Source: Ambrosia x helenae (lineage: Eukaryota > Streptophyta > Magnoliopsida > Asterales > Asteraceae). Taken from it: 64,000 nt of DNA. Location: assembly GCA_030844895.1 (NCBI GenBank), contig CM061231.1, positions 30,265,149 through 30,329,148 of the forward strand, in the 5' to 3' direction. Positions 12,112 through 23,406 of the stretch are shown here, piece after piece. The notes below the pieces were generated by a model. That model did not search any database. It saw only the letters and a list, made by a program, of their open reading frames with translations, and was not told where the DNA came from. Each line of letters starts with the position of its first letter. Position 1 is the first letter of the stretch. Made by a program: the position numbers and the translations under genes.

Positions 12112-13119
12112 GAGCATTCATATCCCCTCCACCAAATTTCATTCATCAAATTACACTAAAAATCACCACTTCACCTCTAAATTTTCTCTCCTAATTAAAA
12201 TAATAATACTTTTTCATACTTTTATCATTACACTAGATTATACCCCGGGAGCGTCCCGGGTTGAGAAATTTAATATGATACATTAATTTTACATATGAAA
12301 TAGACTGATGTATAACTCTAATATTAATATCTAACCTAAAACAAATTAACAATGTACAACTCCAATGCTAACACCTAACCTAAAAGAATGTAGAACTTTA
12401 ATGTAACTCTAATATTAACACCTATCCTAAAGACTAAACAAATGTACAACTCTAACATACCAATATTGATACCTAACTTAAAACAACGTATAACTCTATT
12501 AACCTATTCGGCTCTGGTTGAAAAAAAATATTCATATTTACTGATTTAAACACAATTAGTGACTTGTCTATACATGATTAATGATTTACCCGAACACTTT
12601 GTGTTTTTTTTCCTGTATGAACAAAACCCTACAAAAAAATTCTCCGTTTTTTATATAGCACTATGGTACTCGTTGGAAAGATAATAAAACACCGTTAATT
12701 TGGTGTAATTTTTTTCTTTAAAAAATCTCGTATATTAAAGATATTAACGTTTAAAAATTATGGGAGGAAAGATGAGGGTGAAAAATCCAATTTTGTTTTT
12801 TAATTATTTTTTTCCTAAAATATCTCAATGCCACATGGGATGACACATGGCACACTCAAGGAAGAGAATGCTTCTTTGAGTGCCATGTCATTAAAATGGC
12901 TTTGGTTTATTATATGTATAGATTTTCTCTCTTCACTCACACCTACTTACAAAAATATTAAAATATATATATAGGGGTGAACAGTAGCTTTTCATATTTA
13001 GGGTGGAATAGTGTTTCCACCAAATATTTTATCTTTCCTCCACTCACAACCACTTACACTCACCCCATATAATTTGGTGGACACACTCACATACATTTGG
13101 TGGATGGGATGTAGTGCTC
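12112..13119. mobile_element. PIF/Harbinger-type MITE (host of a Helitron)
   Basis: Terminal repeats GAGCATTCATATCCCCTCCA (left) and its imperfect inverse TGGTGGATGGGATGTAGTGC (right) are flanked by TAA on both sides (12109-12111 and 13120-13122), the 3-bp target site usual for Harbinger elements. Non-coding; most of the interior is the inserted Helitron. The flanks also share an imperfect ~30-bp direct repeat (TAATAATTTGGGTTCATTG at 12069 and 13120), longer than a target duplication. Confidence 0.7.
12233..12922 (-). mobile_element. Non-autonomous Helitron, 690 bp
   Basis: On the minus strand it starts TCTATACATATAATAAAC and ends with a perfect hairpin (CCCGGGA, loop CGC, TCCCGGG; 12260-12244), seven bases and then CTAG, matching the TC...hairpin...CTRR anatomy of plant Helitrons. 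It lies between A (opposite 12923) and T (opposite 12232), the A^T target Helitrons use, with no target duplication. There is no Rep/helicase coding, so it needs a helper. It disrupts the surrounding Harbinger MITE. Confidence 0.8.
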
Positions 13120-13356
13120 TAATAATTTTGGATTCATTGGCAAAACTCAAAATATTATTTATTTTGTTCATTAAAATTTAATTAGGGTTTGAATATTTTA
13201 TGAATATATGGATACAACTAATAAACTGATAAGGTTTATTAACAATCTAAAATTTTTGGGATTAAAACCGAGAAGGCGAGATCACACAAACATACCACTA
13301 AATCAATCAAACCGTTGTTTTAAGATAAAAATAAAAACTATCAATTAATCAATCAA

Positions 13357-13480
13357 ACGTACCCAGTATATCCCACGAATAGTAGAAACTATTGGTAGGG
13401 TCAGGGGAGGGTGAGATGTAGGCACACCTTACCTCTACCCATAAGGATAGAGAGGCTGCTTCCAGAGAGACCCCCAGCTC
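13357..13480 (-). mobile_element. Au-type SINE, partial
   Basis: On the minus strand the piece begins GAGCTGGGGGTCTCTCTGGA, continues AGCAGCCTCTCTATCC and a GGTAGAGGTAAGG motif, and ends near GGATATACTGGGTACG. This is the 3' half of the widespread plant Au SINE as I recall it. The tRNA-like 5' half is not recognisable. A sister fragment is at 46121-46247. Confidence 0.65.
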
Positions 13481-14189
13481 AAAATAAGAGAACAGAAGAC
13501 AGGCAAGTATACAAGTAAAGAGACAAGCACCATAGGAAAATTTCGTTATCGGCTAACAGACCAAGTGCAGGAGTAAGCTAGTAAGATAGTGCATACAAAT
13601 ATAATACATTGAACATCATACAAATATGTAAACGGGACGACAACCACATGTAAGTTTCACATTCCTTAAGAAAACCGGATAAATAGACACATAAATCAAA
13701 ATAGGTTTAGAGATCCTATAGTTAAGGTCTCGTAATACCCGGTTTTGCTACCTAAGTGTCAAATCCTAAAAATCACTTACTTTAATCCTACTTTTCCACG
13801 AACTCCTATCTTGGACCATGTCCTCAGAGAGGTGCAACTCTATGAGATCCTGCCTAATAAATCGTTGCCTCCAAAAACATCCAAATGCTTTGTTGCCTCC
13901 AAATCTCCAATTGCCGTCATGAGCTCCCTTTTTATTTCCACCTTTCTTGTTACCTATTTAATTCGTTCATATTTTTTTCTGGTTAACCAATAGTCCAAGA
14001 CCAACGCCTACAGGCCAGATTAATTCCATCTTTTCAGCCCACTATTTTGTTCTGAATGTGGTCCAGTGAAATTTCAAAATCCAGCCCATTACTAAAACAA
14101 AAGTCCACTGATATTAATTGTCACAAAAATCAGTTTTGAGAACTTCAAATCTAAATTGTTTTATTGTTCTGTGTGCGCGCGCGCGTTGT
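13481..14189. other. Gene-free interval
   Basis: No recognisable gene. The 82-codon plus-strand frame at 13745-13993 has no domain, signal or family resemblance I can name. A short GT/GC alternating tract occurs near 14171-14184. Confidence 0.5.
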
Positions 14190-14445
14190 TGTTGTTTTTT
14201 TTCCGAAAGGCAAATATTATTAACAAAATCGCAACCCCCTAGCAGGAAGCAAACACAACCAAGCCAAGAAATTACATGATCAAGCAAAACTAAAATTACA
14301 CCCATCTTTTCACATAAACGAAATGATTTTGAATCTATGTTTTATTTAAAGATACCCGAGTGACTTGAGTATCTTCAAAAACTTTCTCCACCCTTGCTGG
14401 CTTACTAGAAAAGACCACATCATTCCTCGCACACCAAATACATCA
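14190..14445 (-). pseudogene. Decayed LINE (L1-type) ORF2 C-terminus and tail
   Basis: Minus-strand translation of 14441-14352 gives IWCARNDVVFSSKPARVEKV and onwards, the W-x-x-RN-x-x-VF pattern found near the C-terminus of plant LINE reverse transcriptases. Downstream on the minus strand is a T-rich/A-rich tail near 14190-14200. No RT core is readable. A better-preserved LINE end is at 61630-62213. Confidence 0.6.
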
Positions 14446-15057
14446 ACAAAAGGATTGGAGCATGGAGCAAGATGAGGGTGGCGTATCAAGTTGTGTCCTA
14501 TATCGATCACAATGCCTCATTATACAGTGACAGAAAAATAACTAACATCCCTACTGATCCTAGAAGAATGACTTCTTCATTCTTGTTACGTTGGAGACTC
14601 CTTCCACGCGTTTTAGTTAACCATATTTGTGAGTCCATAGCATGAGCTTAGTCGTCGTAAGTTACCTGCGAATTCAAGTCAATAGTGAAAGAGAAAGCAT
14701 CGGTTAGTATTGCTACCAGGTTCAGGATACTTAACGTATTCAGAATCTCTAGGATTATGGACCATGAAATTTCACCCACAACACCAACGTTCTTAATTTC
14801 TTATAGAGTAACAAATTCTTCGATAGTGAAGACCCTTTGGGGCAACTGAACATGAAAATGGGCCGTGGAGATCAAAAGATACAATCCTTGTTATTGAATA
14901 TAATGGGCTTGTCGCTACTCGCGAATTGGGCAATAAACTCATAAGATCGTCAACTAAACTCCAAGACAAACCACCACGTACCTTTTTTTTCTTTTTTTAT
15001 TAACTTAGAATTAAATTCAGTCAAATTAAAATTGTATCAGTAAGTAAAGTATGGTAC

Positions 15058-15267
15058 GCCAATGATGTCCAGCCCAACTGGTCGAAGGTGGGAGGATTTA
15101 CTTCTTAGGGAGGTTCTCGTCCGGGCTTGGTTTCAGGTTCGAGTCCCCCAACTCGCACTAAGGGGTGGGAAATTCAACACCCGCGTTTAGTCTGGATTCA
15201 AACTGGGGTTGAGGGGTTGTGCGTCGTTTGGATTCTCCGCTGAAACACACATTCCAAAAAAAAAAAG
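15058..15267 (+). mobile_element. tRNA-derived SINE with 16-bp target duplication
   Basis: A 210-bp body has an A-box-like AGCCCAACTGG (about 15071) and a B box GGTTCGAGTCC (about 15136), the internal pol III promoter of tRNA-derived SINEs, and ends in an A-rich tail (15256-15267). It is flanked by perfect direct repeats AAGTAAAGTATGGTAC at 15042-15057 and 15268-15283. The duplication proves LINE-machinery insertion and fixes both ends. Confidence 0.9.
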
Positions 15268-15540
15268 AAGTAAAGTATGGTACACTTACGATAAAAATCA
15301 CTAGTGGATTTTGTGGGCCGCGAACTAAGTTAATAAGAGGGTAAGAAGTTGTGAACATTGAAGACTTATTTGGTCCGTAGTGTTCAAACGTCATTGGTTT
15401 AGCCTTGCCACTTCAATGTATAACGACTCGACTGACACCCTCGTCAAGTCACTCGAAAACCCAATTAACCTAAATACCTAATGGCTGTGATAAGTAAAGT
15501 AGAGATGAAAAAAAAAAAAAAAATCTGGTTCGGGAACAAC

Positions 15541-15780
15541 ACCGGCAAAACCGACCCGACCCGAAACTAGTTCAAACGGCTTTATGCTAGAAACCAGTAC
15601 TAAAAATCTCAAACTGAAACCGACCTGAAAACCAAGCTAAAACCAACGCTTCAAGAACCAAAACCGGCAAAACCAACCCGACCCGAAGCTGGTACAAACG
15701 GGTTTATCCTAAAACCGGTATAAAAAATCCGAAACTGAAACCGACCTGAAAACTAAGCTAAAACCTTTTCCAAAAATAGA
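15541..15780. repeat. Two-copy tandem repeat, period ~122 bp
   Basis: Units start ACCGGCAAAACCGACCCGAC (15541) and ACCGGCAAAACCAACCCGAC (15663) and remain alignable for their full length with scattered substitutions. Words such as CCGACCCGACCCGAA and GAAACCGACCTGAAAAC recur. Non-coding; similar CCGAACCGG wording appears near 43580-43680 and 47555-47625, suggesting a dispersed family. Confidence 0.75.
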
Positions 15781-16416
15781 ATTCTAACAACCAACTTATA
15801 TCTTTTCTTTTACATAAACAAGAAGATAATCACGAATATTAAATCATTTCTCAAAAGAACAAACATCCCTTTAGAGCAAGTTCATCATAATCATTATATA
15901 AAATAGCCACACACTATTTTAGCAAATAAAGATAACACATTAGGCCCACCCAACCATGATTACAACTACAACACAAAAGCCAAGTCAAAGTCTGTGGATT
16001 AGTAAGGTTGTAATTGGAGAAATGGACCCACAAAGGGCGACACATATATCATTTACAATATTATATATAGTCGAAACTAGAGTTGGTGAAATGTTGACGT
16101 TTTCTCACCTATCACCATCTCACCAACTTCATCCCACCCACCACTATGTCTTTCTTATCCTAATCATTCTTTCACCATCTCGTCATCCAATCCAACAATT
16201 TTTAATATACATATAGGTTTTATTTTAACACGAAACTCATTTTAGTTAAAAAATGACAAGGAAAGTATAATAAAAACTTGTAGTTATTGGTTTGAAAATG
16301 ATTAATAACATGGCTTTCTAATATTCTATATCTCTCTCACTACATAGTAATTATCTTCGTTAGCAATGTATATATTAGTTAGGCCATGTAACTGTTGTGG
16401 TGAATGTAAAATGTGG

Positions 16417-16439
16417 AAAAAAAAAAAAAAAAAAAAAAA
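16417..16439. repeat. Poly-A tract (~23 bp)
   Basis: Uninterrupted A run without an identifiable retroelement body upstream. It may be a decayed retroposon tail. Confidence 0.7.
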
Positions 16440-16766
16440 CCGGTGACATGTAAAAGGGTTTCACCTTTCATACCGCATACAAAATACAAGACTTGTAAGT
16501 TCTAACTAATTCCGTTGGCGATTATGGTTTAATTAGGCATTTAAGAGCTTATCGGGTAATTCCAAATAGCACTGGTCCTAGGGTTATTCATACACGTAGT
16601 TCGGTAGTTGTAAGTATGACCTTCAAATTCTATAGTTTGTGCCAATTAAACAATGGACCTTTGACTTGGAAAAACAAACGTTATACTTTGTAACATGGGT
16701 CTAATTTATTTCTAATTGGTCCTCATAGTTTCAAAGGGTGATGGTAATGATACTCCCTCAAAATTC

Positions 16767-17032
16767 TTGGCACACCCTTCTATACGCGACGTATAGCTCT
16801 GTACGCCGCGTTATAAAGAGTTGCACAAACTTTCACACGTCATTAATGCCATCAGTTAGAGTCATTTGAGTACCTATACGTCGCGTATAGGTCTATACGC
16901 GGCGTATAGACCTACACGTGATGTATAGAGGACCACAACATTCTCATTGTCATACCTCCTGTACGGTTCGTATAACCCTATATGCTGCGTATAGAGGGCA
17001 AGAGTGTGTAAATATGAGATGAGGCGTGCCAA
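16767..17032. repeat. Array of seven 17-bp near-palindromes inside a possible MITE
   Basis: Units at 16780, 16799, 16874, 16893, 16912, 16959 and 16978 follow a shared pattern, best represented by CTATACGCGGCGTATAG (16893-16909). Three are almost perfectly self-complementary and the others carry one to four changes. The block is bounded by TTGGCACACCC (16767) and GGCGTGCCAA (17023-17032), which look like weak inverted ends. There is no coding capacity and I do not recognise the family. Confidence 0.75.
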
Positions 17033-17678
17033 TACATGGAGCCATTTCAAATAATCAATTGAGCCTTTGACTTTCTTTGGAGCTATTATTGAATTTGTTT
17101 ATTCAAGTTAGGCTTTGGATTGCATCATGCTAGACAACAACGGTAGTTACTAGTTACCAACATTTTAGGTGGATGTCAAGTTTTTGGTAGGAAATTATTG
17201 TCAAAAAATATATAGGTTACAAGTTTAAGTTTAAGTGAGTCAAATCATTATGGTACACACGATAACTTGAAAAATATTTTAAATTAACTCACGCAACATG
17301 ATTTGTTATTTTTTGACTCAAAATTTAAGTGGACTTGTTAATTAAGTGAGTTTGAATTGTCCCACGTTGGTAAATGGTAACCGAATAATCAAACCATCTT
17401 TTATGACAACTAAAATAACTAAATCTTTCGTAAACAAAACCGAATAATTATGAAAATCTACAACTGAACGAAACTTGTCTTATCTAAGAACAAATGGTCT
17501 ATAAACCGTATCCCACATGAGGATGTCACTAGGCTATAATGTGATAGTCTAACTCGTAATTATTTTAAACTTTTGCTTATTTGAACATTAAAGCTATAAT
17601 ATTATATTCTCAATTTCATTGACTAATTCTCCCCAAGTCAAAGTTGAAACATTGATTAGGTCATGGCCCATTATCAGC

Positions 17679-17718
17679 GGTAGGTGAGATCGGTCGAAAT
17701 GAACCTGTATTATAAAAA
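17679..17718 (+). promoter_or_regulatory. Probable HCT core promoter (AC element plus TATA box)
   Basis: A TATAAAAA box (17711-17718) is preceded by GGTAGGT (17679-17685), the reverse complement of ACCTACC, the AC-I element bound by MYB factors that drive lignin genes. A second AC-type word ACCAACC is at 17782-17788, and ACCTACC recurs at 18494-18500. The motifs are seen; their use by HCT is inference from the pathway. The box lies ~920 bp from the ATG and makes sense only if the leader is spliced. Confidence 0.55.
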
Positions 17719-17744
17719 CCGACCCCTGACCTTTTATTTTTTTC

Positions 17745-17875
17745 AAGTCTCAAACACAAACCGGCTTCACACCAAATTAACACCAACCAACATACATACA
17801 TACATTCTCCTCTAACTTTATTTGACATTTCATCCAACACCTGCACTTGCATAATTTGTTTCCGTTTGTTTCAAG
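17745..17875 (+). other. Putative HCT 5'UTR exon, followed by intron 17876-18616
   Basis: The stretch after the TATA box is pyrimidine-rich and free of ATG in its last part. It ends CAAG|GTAACA (donor at 17876). A matching acceptor TTCAG| lies at 18616, with a branch-like TACTAAT at about 18583, 20 bases before the ATG at 18637. The intron would be 741 bp and would contain a SINE. This is inference from splice consensus and promoter position; the transcript start is estimated. Confidence 0.5.
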
Positions 17876-17915
17876 GTAACATAATTTGATCTCATTGAAC
17901 ATACATTTAATTCAT

Positions 17916-18119
17916 CTTGTTTTTTTTAACGGCAAGTGCTGTAGCCGGTGGAGCTCCGCCTAACACCTTGACCAGCCTGTATTGATTACTCATCCCACGT
18001 GAATTGGGGAAACCCCAGGTGGAACCCCACATACGTGGTAAATATGATTCCGACCGAAATTTAATTCATCTGAGCTAGGCTTCATCGGCAATTTCACCAA
18101 CTGAGCTAGGCTTCATCGG
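17916..18119 (-). mobile_element. tRNA-derived SINE in the putative HCT leader intron
   Basis: On the minus strand an A box TAGCTCAGTTGG (18108-18097) is followed by a B-box-like GGGTTCCACCTGG, and the body ends in an A-rich tail (T run on the plus strand near 17920-17927). Direct repeats CATTTAATTCAT at 17904-17915 and 18120-18131 are the target duplication. The head contains an internal ~30-bp duplication (CTGAGCTAGGCTTCATCGGC at 18070 and 18101). Confidence 0.8.
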
Positions 18120-18493
18120 CATTTAATTCATATTGTAGATGTTATTTTCATGTAAAACTTTTTTCAACTGCTAATGTTTTTTTTTTAATTCGAAATAGAA
18201 GTCAAAATGCATAACAAGCTACGCCGCTAGTAGCTTTTAATAACACCATATTCATAGATATTGGGGTCATAACATTATTATTATTACGTTCCTTTATAAT
18301 CATTCTTAAAAAAAGACGAGACATAACTAACTAATATAGAATTTCCTAGCCTTGGAGAATCGACATGCATTTATTCCTTATGCTTTTGATACGTTTGGTC
18401 GTGCATAGTCATTTTTCGACCCCTAAGCCCCAAAGCTTAGTTTATAGTAGAATCAGTTTTGCTATCCAACAAGGTCGAACTTGTTACCTGTTT

Positions 18494-18500
18494 ACCTACC
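18494..18500 (+). promoter_or_regulatory. AC-I-like MYB element ACCTACC
   Basis: Exact ACCTACC, 137 bp upstream of the HCT start codon. If the leader intron is real it is intronic; if not, it is a proximal promoter site. Seven bases can occur by chance, so the support is positional only. Confidence 0.4.
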
Positions 18501-18636
18501 ATTTTACTGTAATCTCGTTATTCTAACATCATTCAAATTTTCTAAAAAAAACTTTTCCAACTGTTAATGGTAATAATAATATACTAATATGGTATATTAT
18601 GTTTCATAATATTCAGATTGTAACCAAAAGAACAAT

Positions 18637-20101
18637 ATGAAGATCGAGGTGATAGAATCAACGATGGTGAAACCAGCAGAGGAGACACCAAAGATTAATC
18701 TATGGAACTCAAATGTGGACCTAGTGGTGCCAAACTTCCATACGCCTAGTGTGTATTTCTACAGGCCTAATGGTGCACCTGACTTCTTTGATCCAAAGGT
18801 GATGAAGGACGCGTTGAGTAGGGCGTTGGTCCCGTTTTACCCGATGGGAGGGCGGTTGAAGAGAGACGAGGATGGACGAATTGAGATCGATTGTCAAGGA
18901 CAAGGTGTGTTGTTTGTGGAGGCCGAGTCTGATGGCGTGGTTGATGATTTTGGTGACTTTGCGCCCACGTTAGAGCTCCGAAAACTCATACCCGCGGTTG
19001 ATTATTCGCAAGGAATTGAATCATATCCGCTGCTAGTCTTGCAGGTATTAAAATTCGATGACATGAGGAATTACCTAGAAACGCAGGCGGCTTGATTAAA
19101 GTTAAAATAAATGATAGAAAGTTTAACAGAATATAAGTGCGTTACACAAATATCAACTTTGATCAATAAAAGTTATATTGTTTTTATGTTATCTTTAAAT
19201 GCAGGTCACATACTTCAAATGTGGTGGGGTGTCACTAGGAGTTGGTATGCAGCACCACGCTGCGGATGGGGCATCCGGGTTGCACTTCATCAACGCCTGG
19301 TCCGACATGGCTCGTGGCCTTGACATCACCATCCCGCCCTTCATTGACCGCACCCTTCTACGTGCGCGTGACCCACCCCAGCCCGCCTTTGACCACATCG
19401 AATACCAACCTGCCCCGCCAATGAAAACTGCACCCAAGACCACAAACGATCAAGAGGTTCCTGAAACCGCGGTCTCTATTTTCAAGTTAACTCGAGACCA
19501 ACTAAATGCCTTAAAAGCCAAGTCAAAAGAAGCTGGTAATACTATCAATTATAGCTCATATGAAATGCTCTCGGGTCATGTGTGGAGGTGCGTGTGTAAA
19601 GCTCGTGGCCTTCCGGATGATCAGGACACGAAGCTTTACATCGCGACTGACGGCCGGGCCCGTCTCCGGCCGTCACTCCCGCCTGGCTACTTTGGGAATG
19701 TCATATTCACAACCACCCCAATAGCAGTAGGCGGGGACCTACAGTCAAAGCCTACATGGTACGCTGCGGGTAAAATCCACGACGCTTTGGCTAGGATGGA
19801 TAACGATTATCTAAGATCCGCGCTAGACTACTTAGAACTGCAGCCCGATCTAAAGGCCCTTGTTCGTGGGGCCCACACATTTAAGTGCCCGAATCTTGGG
19901 ATAACTAGCTGGGCTAGACTCCCGATCCATGACGCGGACTTTGGATGGGGCCGGCCCATATTCATGGGGCCCGGTGGGATTGCTTATGAAGGGTTGAGTT
20001 TCGTGTTACCGAGCCCGGTTAATGATGGGAGCCTGTCAATTGCTATTTCGTTGCAAGCTGAACACATGAAGCTTTTCAGCAAGTTTCTTTTTGATATATA
20101 A
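18637..20101 (+). CDS. HCT: Hydroxycinnamoyl-CoA:shikimate hydroxycinnamoyltransferase (BAHD family)
   Basis: Two exons, 18637-19044 and 19205-20101, join in phase 0 to a 434-residue protein, the usual HCT length. The 160-bp intron is CAG|GTATTA...ATGCAG|GTC. The BAHD catalytic motif HHAAD is at residues 153-157 and the structural DFGWG motif at 381-385, with RLPIHDADFGWGRPIFMGPG around it. HCT is a cytosolic enzyme that moves p-coumaroyl from CoA to shikimate (and, less well, quinate), feeding the C3'H step to lignin monomers and chlorogenic acid. An Arg at ~357 (LVRGAHTFKCPNLG) sits where the shikimate-contacting Arg of characterised HCTs lies. MKIEVIES and the ending KLFSKFLFDI agree with HCT rather than HQT. 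No frame defects. HQT is the main alternative but less likely. Confidence 0.95.
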
Positions 20102-22476
20102 AATGACAGTTTATGATCATAGCAATGTATACTCATTACTCATAAAACCTTTCCTAGACACTACACATTGTTGTATGTAAAATGTCAATGGAGGCTGAAA
20201 CAGTTTTTCATCAGCTTATGGGTTAAATACTTTCAAATGAACACCAAATATTTGATGCATACCAACCGTTTGATAAAATGTTTGAATGAAATTTTACAAA
20301 TGTTTAAAAAGAGGCTTGTTGATGTGGTGGGTTTCACATTCTAATTTTTGGAGCATTTGATGAGCTACTATGTGCCACAACTAGGCAGACCTTTATATCT
20401 ATTTTAATTAAACGCGGACAATTTTTTGAAAAAAACAAAAACCTAAAATTTAATACCCGTACCCATATCTATATCTTATTCAAACCGATTCCCATAGGGA
20501 AAGGTTCTTGGTCAACCAGGTATGGATCCGAACCGATTATGGACATACCCGGTTCCTATCTACCTTGAAAAATACCGTACCTGGTTTCGTACTCGAAAAT
20601 GATTTTTAAAAAAAGAATCCGAAAGGCCCACTACTAGTTGAATAGGCCTTTAAATTATAAATAAAAGGTTTAACGAGTACAAAAAAGGAAGGAAGAGTAA
20701 CAAATATCAAATATCAAATATGCAATGATACTTGACTTCACTCATACTTCATTTTCTCTTTAAAATTGCATAGAAAAGCAAAAGCACAAATTGCTTTGAA
20801 TAGTTTTGGGCATCCAAGGAAAAAGGCCAACAAATTTAAATATATTAATTGTAAGAAATCAAAAACTTTAATTACATTTTCGTGATTGTTATAAATGAAC
20901 TATACACATGGAAAAGGTTATAAACAATGTTCATAAAAAAAGGTGATTTCCCCATGTACAACTATATAATTTATATAACAGGTAGTTTATGCATGCTTTG
21001 TTTTAGCAAATATATTATTGTAAGAAACATCAGTGTGTGTAGAACTAGAAAGGTAGTTTATATATTGTTTAATACATCAATATGTGTGGGAAGGTTGTTT
21101 TACAAAGATAGATATAAGGTGTTAATGTGATCCATAATACAAAAGCAGACACAATGTATCAATGTGACTTTTTAAAACACATCTAACATTCTTCTGAGGA
21201 GTTTTCACTCAACCAACAAAAAAAAAAAAAAAAACATAACAATATTAATGAGTACTTGAATATTAGGCTGGGTGTTGTTGTATGATACCGGTATTTAAAG
21301 GTAGAATAGGTAAAACATCGGTACCATACCGAAAATGATTTGGTACGAGAAATTCGATACCGGTACCAATTGCTTATCCCTACAATAGCGCAACCCCCCC
21401 CCCCCCAACACACACCCCATTTCGCGAGCACCGTTGGGGGGAGCTAATCTTCAATTCGCCAAGCAAATAACGAGCCTTAACAACTAGAATTGTGAGGCCC
21501 GTTCATTTTAAACCGTTGTCAAACGGTCAAAAAAAAATCTTTTAACAAATATAAACCTATATATATATCCCATTTCACCATATATTTTTTTACAGACAAC
21601 ACAAACACTCTTCTCTCAACCAATATATATATATTCACAACACCATTTCATTATTTTCGTAATTCATTATGTTTCCAAACAACATCTAACGTTTGATCCA
21701 ACCTACCCACGTTATGCAAACCATCAAATGCTCAATGAAGACAACTCGTAGCTAGGTAATCAATTCCATCACAAACGAGGGTGAATATCAACCTATACCA
21801 ACCCAAAATTTCCCACTATGGGACTCACAACCCTCACAAAGTACACAAATGTCCCCGCCCATACAAGTGAGACTGGTTTGTACTTTTTTAATGTATATTT
21901 TTGTTTTTATTAATTTAAATTATATTTTATTTGTTGTTTTTTAAATACAAAAATTAAAAATAAAAACATAAATGATTGAGAAGGCTTTGTTCCATTACAT
22001 GGATCTTAAGCTATGTTCCTGAGTCTCGTTTACGGGAGGAAAAAAAAAGAAAAAAAAGGAAGAAAACCCATGTTCCAGAGTGGTTTTTTAAGAAGGAAAA
22101 GAAAGGAAATAGATGCAAAGGTGTTCCAGAGTTTTTTTTTAAGAAGGAAAAGAAAGGGTGTTTCAAATTGAAGAGATATGAAGAGAAAAGAAAAGAAAGG
22201 AAAAAAAAAATACATCCCCTCCCTTTCTTTTCTTTTCCTCCCACTTTCTTTATTTTCTTTTCTCTCTTTAAGTCAATTCGGGAACATAGCGTTAAAGAGA
22301 AAGGGCAATGGAGCCTCTCTATATACGTAACACAGACATGACGCTAATCTGGTGCAATTAAGCCACTAGAGGCTTCATTCCACACCATCTGGAATAAGAG
22401 TTACATTATAATAAAGTACGTAAATGCATATTTATAAAAAAAGTAGAAAGAAATGAAACTATATGACAACTAATTA
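20102..22476. other. Gene-free interval downstream of HCT
   Basis: HCT 3'UTR and then AT-rich DNA. It holds a fragment with GGTACCGG-type inverted words (about 21283-21372), C and A homopolymers (21393-21405, 21222-21233), and an imperfect duplicated AAGAAGGAAAAGAAAGG purine tract (22090-22210) whose frames are lysine-rich low-complexity noise. No gene is supported. Confidence 0.6.
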
Positions 22477-22691
22477 GACCATGTGTAGTGGTAAAGAAAT
22501 TTGGAGCTCCTCGCCTGGGCGTTTTTCGATATGTGGCATGTGGGTTCACTAGGGGCTTGAAATCCAAAAAGGGTGTAGTGTTGTTGTGAAAGGGCTTGAA
22601 ATCAAAAGGAGGTGTAAAGATATTAAAAATGAATTAACAAAACAAGAAAAAAATAATAAAAACGAAGTGGCATGGCATGATTGGTGGAAAT
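22477..22691 (-). mobile_element. PIF/Harbinger-type element, left part
   Basis: Begins GACCATGTGTAGTGG after TTA and matches, base for base over long stretches, the start of the intact MITE at 37252 (shared ATGTGGCATGTGG, GGGGCTTGAAAT and AAAAACGAAGTGGCA-like words). The homology is cut at 22691 by the Copia LTR and resumes at 35077 (GAAATATTTCG against AAAATATTTCG in the MITE). The element is therefore split by the 12.4-kb insertion. Confidence 0.7.
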
Positions 22692-23405
22692 AGTTGGATA
22701 TATTGTATGTCCGATGTAATTAAAAGTCGAGGTCAATGTAACCCGACCCGGTACGATCCGAAGAGTTACACGTTGGTACACGAATCAGATAAGTTCATGA
22801 GTAGATGGATTATTATTTATGAAATAATAATTGTTTTAGACTTGAGGGACTTAATATTAATAAGATTAATATTAAGGAGTATTAAGATATTTAAGAAGGG
22901 GGCTTAATGTAAGTTATTGTTTTATAAAAGGAGGGTTAAGGGGTAAACCCTAATCACACCTTTTATCAAAACAACCTACCATTGCCTCTTCTCTAACAAC
23001 TTGCGGCCGCCACCTTAAGAAGAAGAAGAAGGGCCGCCGATGCTTCTTCTTTGGTCCGGCGATCAACCACCATAAACCACCACCTTCTTCTTGCAAGTGT
23101 TGCTTCCCGGTTGGTTCGTGCACGGTGTGAACTTCCTACTAGCGAGGATTCGTTGTAACCCGCGTGTTACAATTCCGGTGTAGTCGTCAAAGGTTGATTA
23201 CTAAACCCCCTATGGTTGTTTTATTATTTATTTGTTTATACGCGTTTAACTGAGATCCTGATTGGAAATGTTTTATTAATCGGATTAATAAAATTAACTA
23301 ATAATTTATATATATTAATCGGCTCTTATATATAGTATATATAATCCGTTTTCGTTAATTATATAAACCGCTTCCGCTGTGTATACGATACCATGATTCC
23401 CAACA
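22692..23405 (+). repeat. Copia 5' LTR
   Basis: Reads (A/T)GTTGGATATATTGTATGTC and ends ATTCCCAACA. Short inverted ends GTTGG/CCAAC. It contains an AGAAG microsatellite one unit longer than in the 3' copy. The expected promoter lies here, with a TATAAAAGG box at about 22923. Confidence 0.92.
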
Positions 23406-23406
23406 G

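Noticed and set aside
15130..15150. tRNA-like GGTTCGAGTCC (also 41540, 43278, 43785)
   Set aside because: No cloverleaf can be folded around these B boxes; flanking duplications or tails show SINEs, not tRNA genes.
18637..20101. HQT (quinate transferase) instead of HCT
   Set aside because: Start and end sequences, HHAADG context and the Arg-containing shikimate region fit HCT better; HQT cannot be wholly excluded without alignment.
22011..22341. Lys/Phe-rich frames on both strands
   Set aside because: Purine/pyrimidine low-complexity DNA gives such frames without coding signal.
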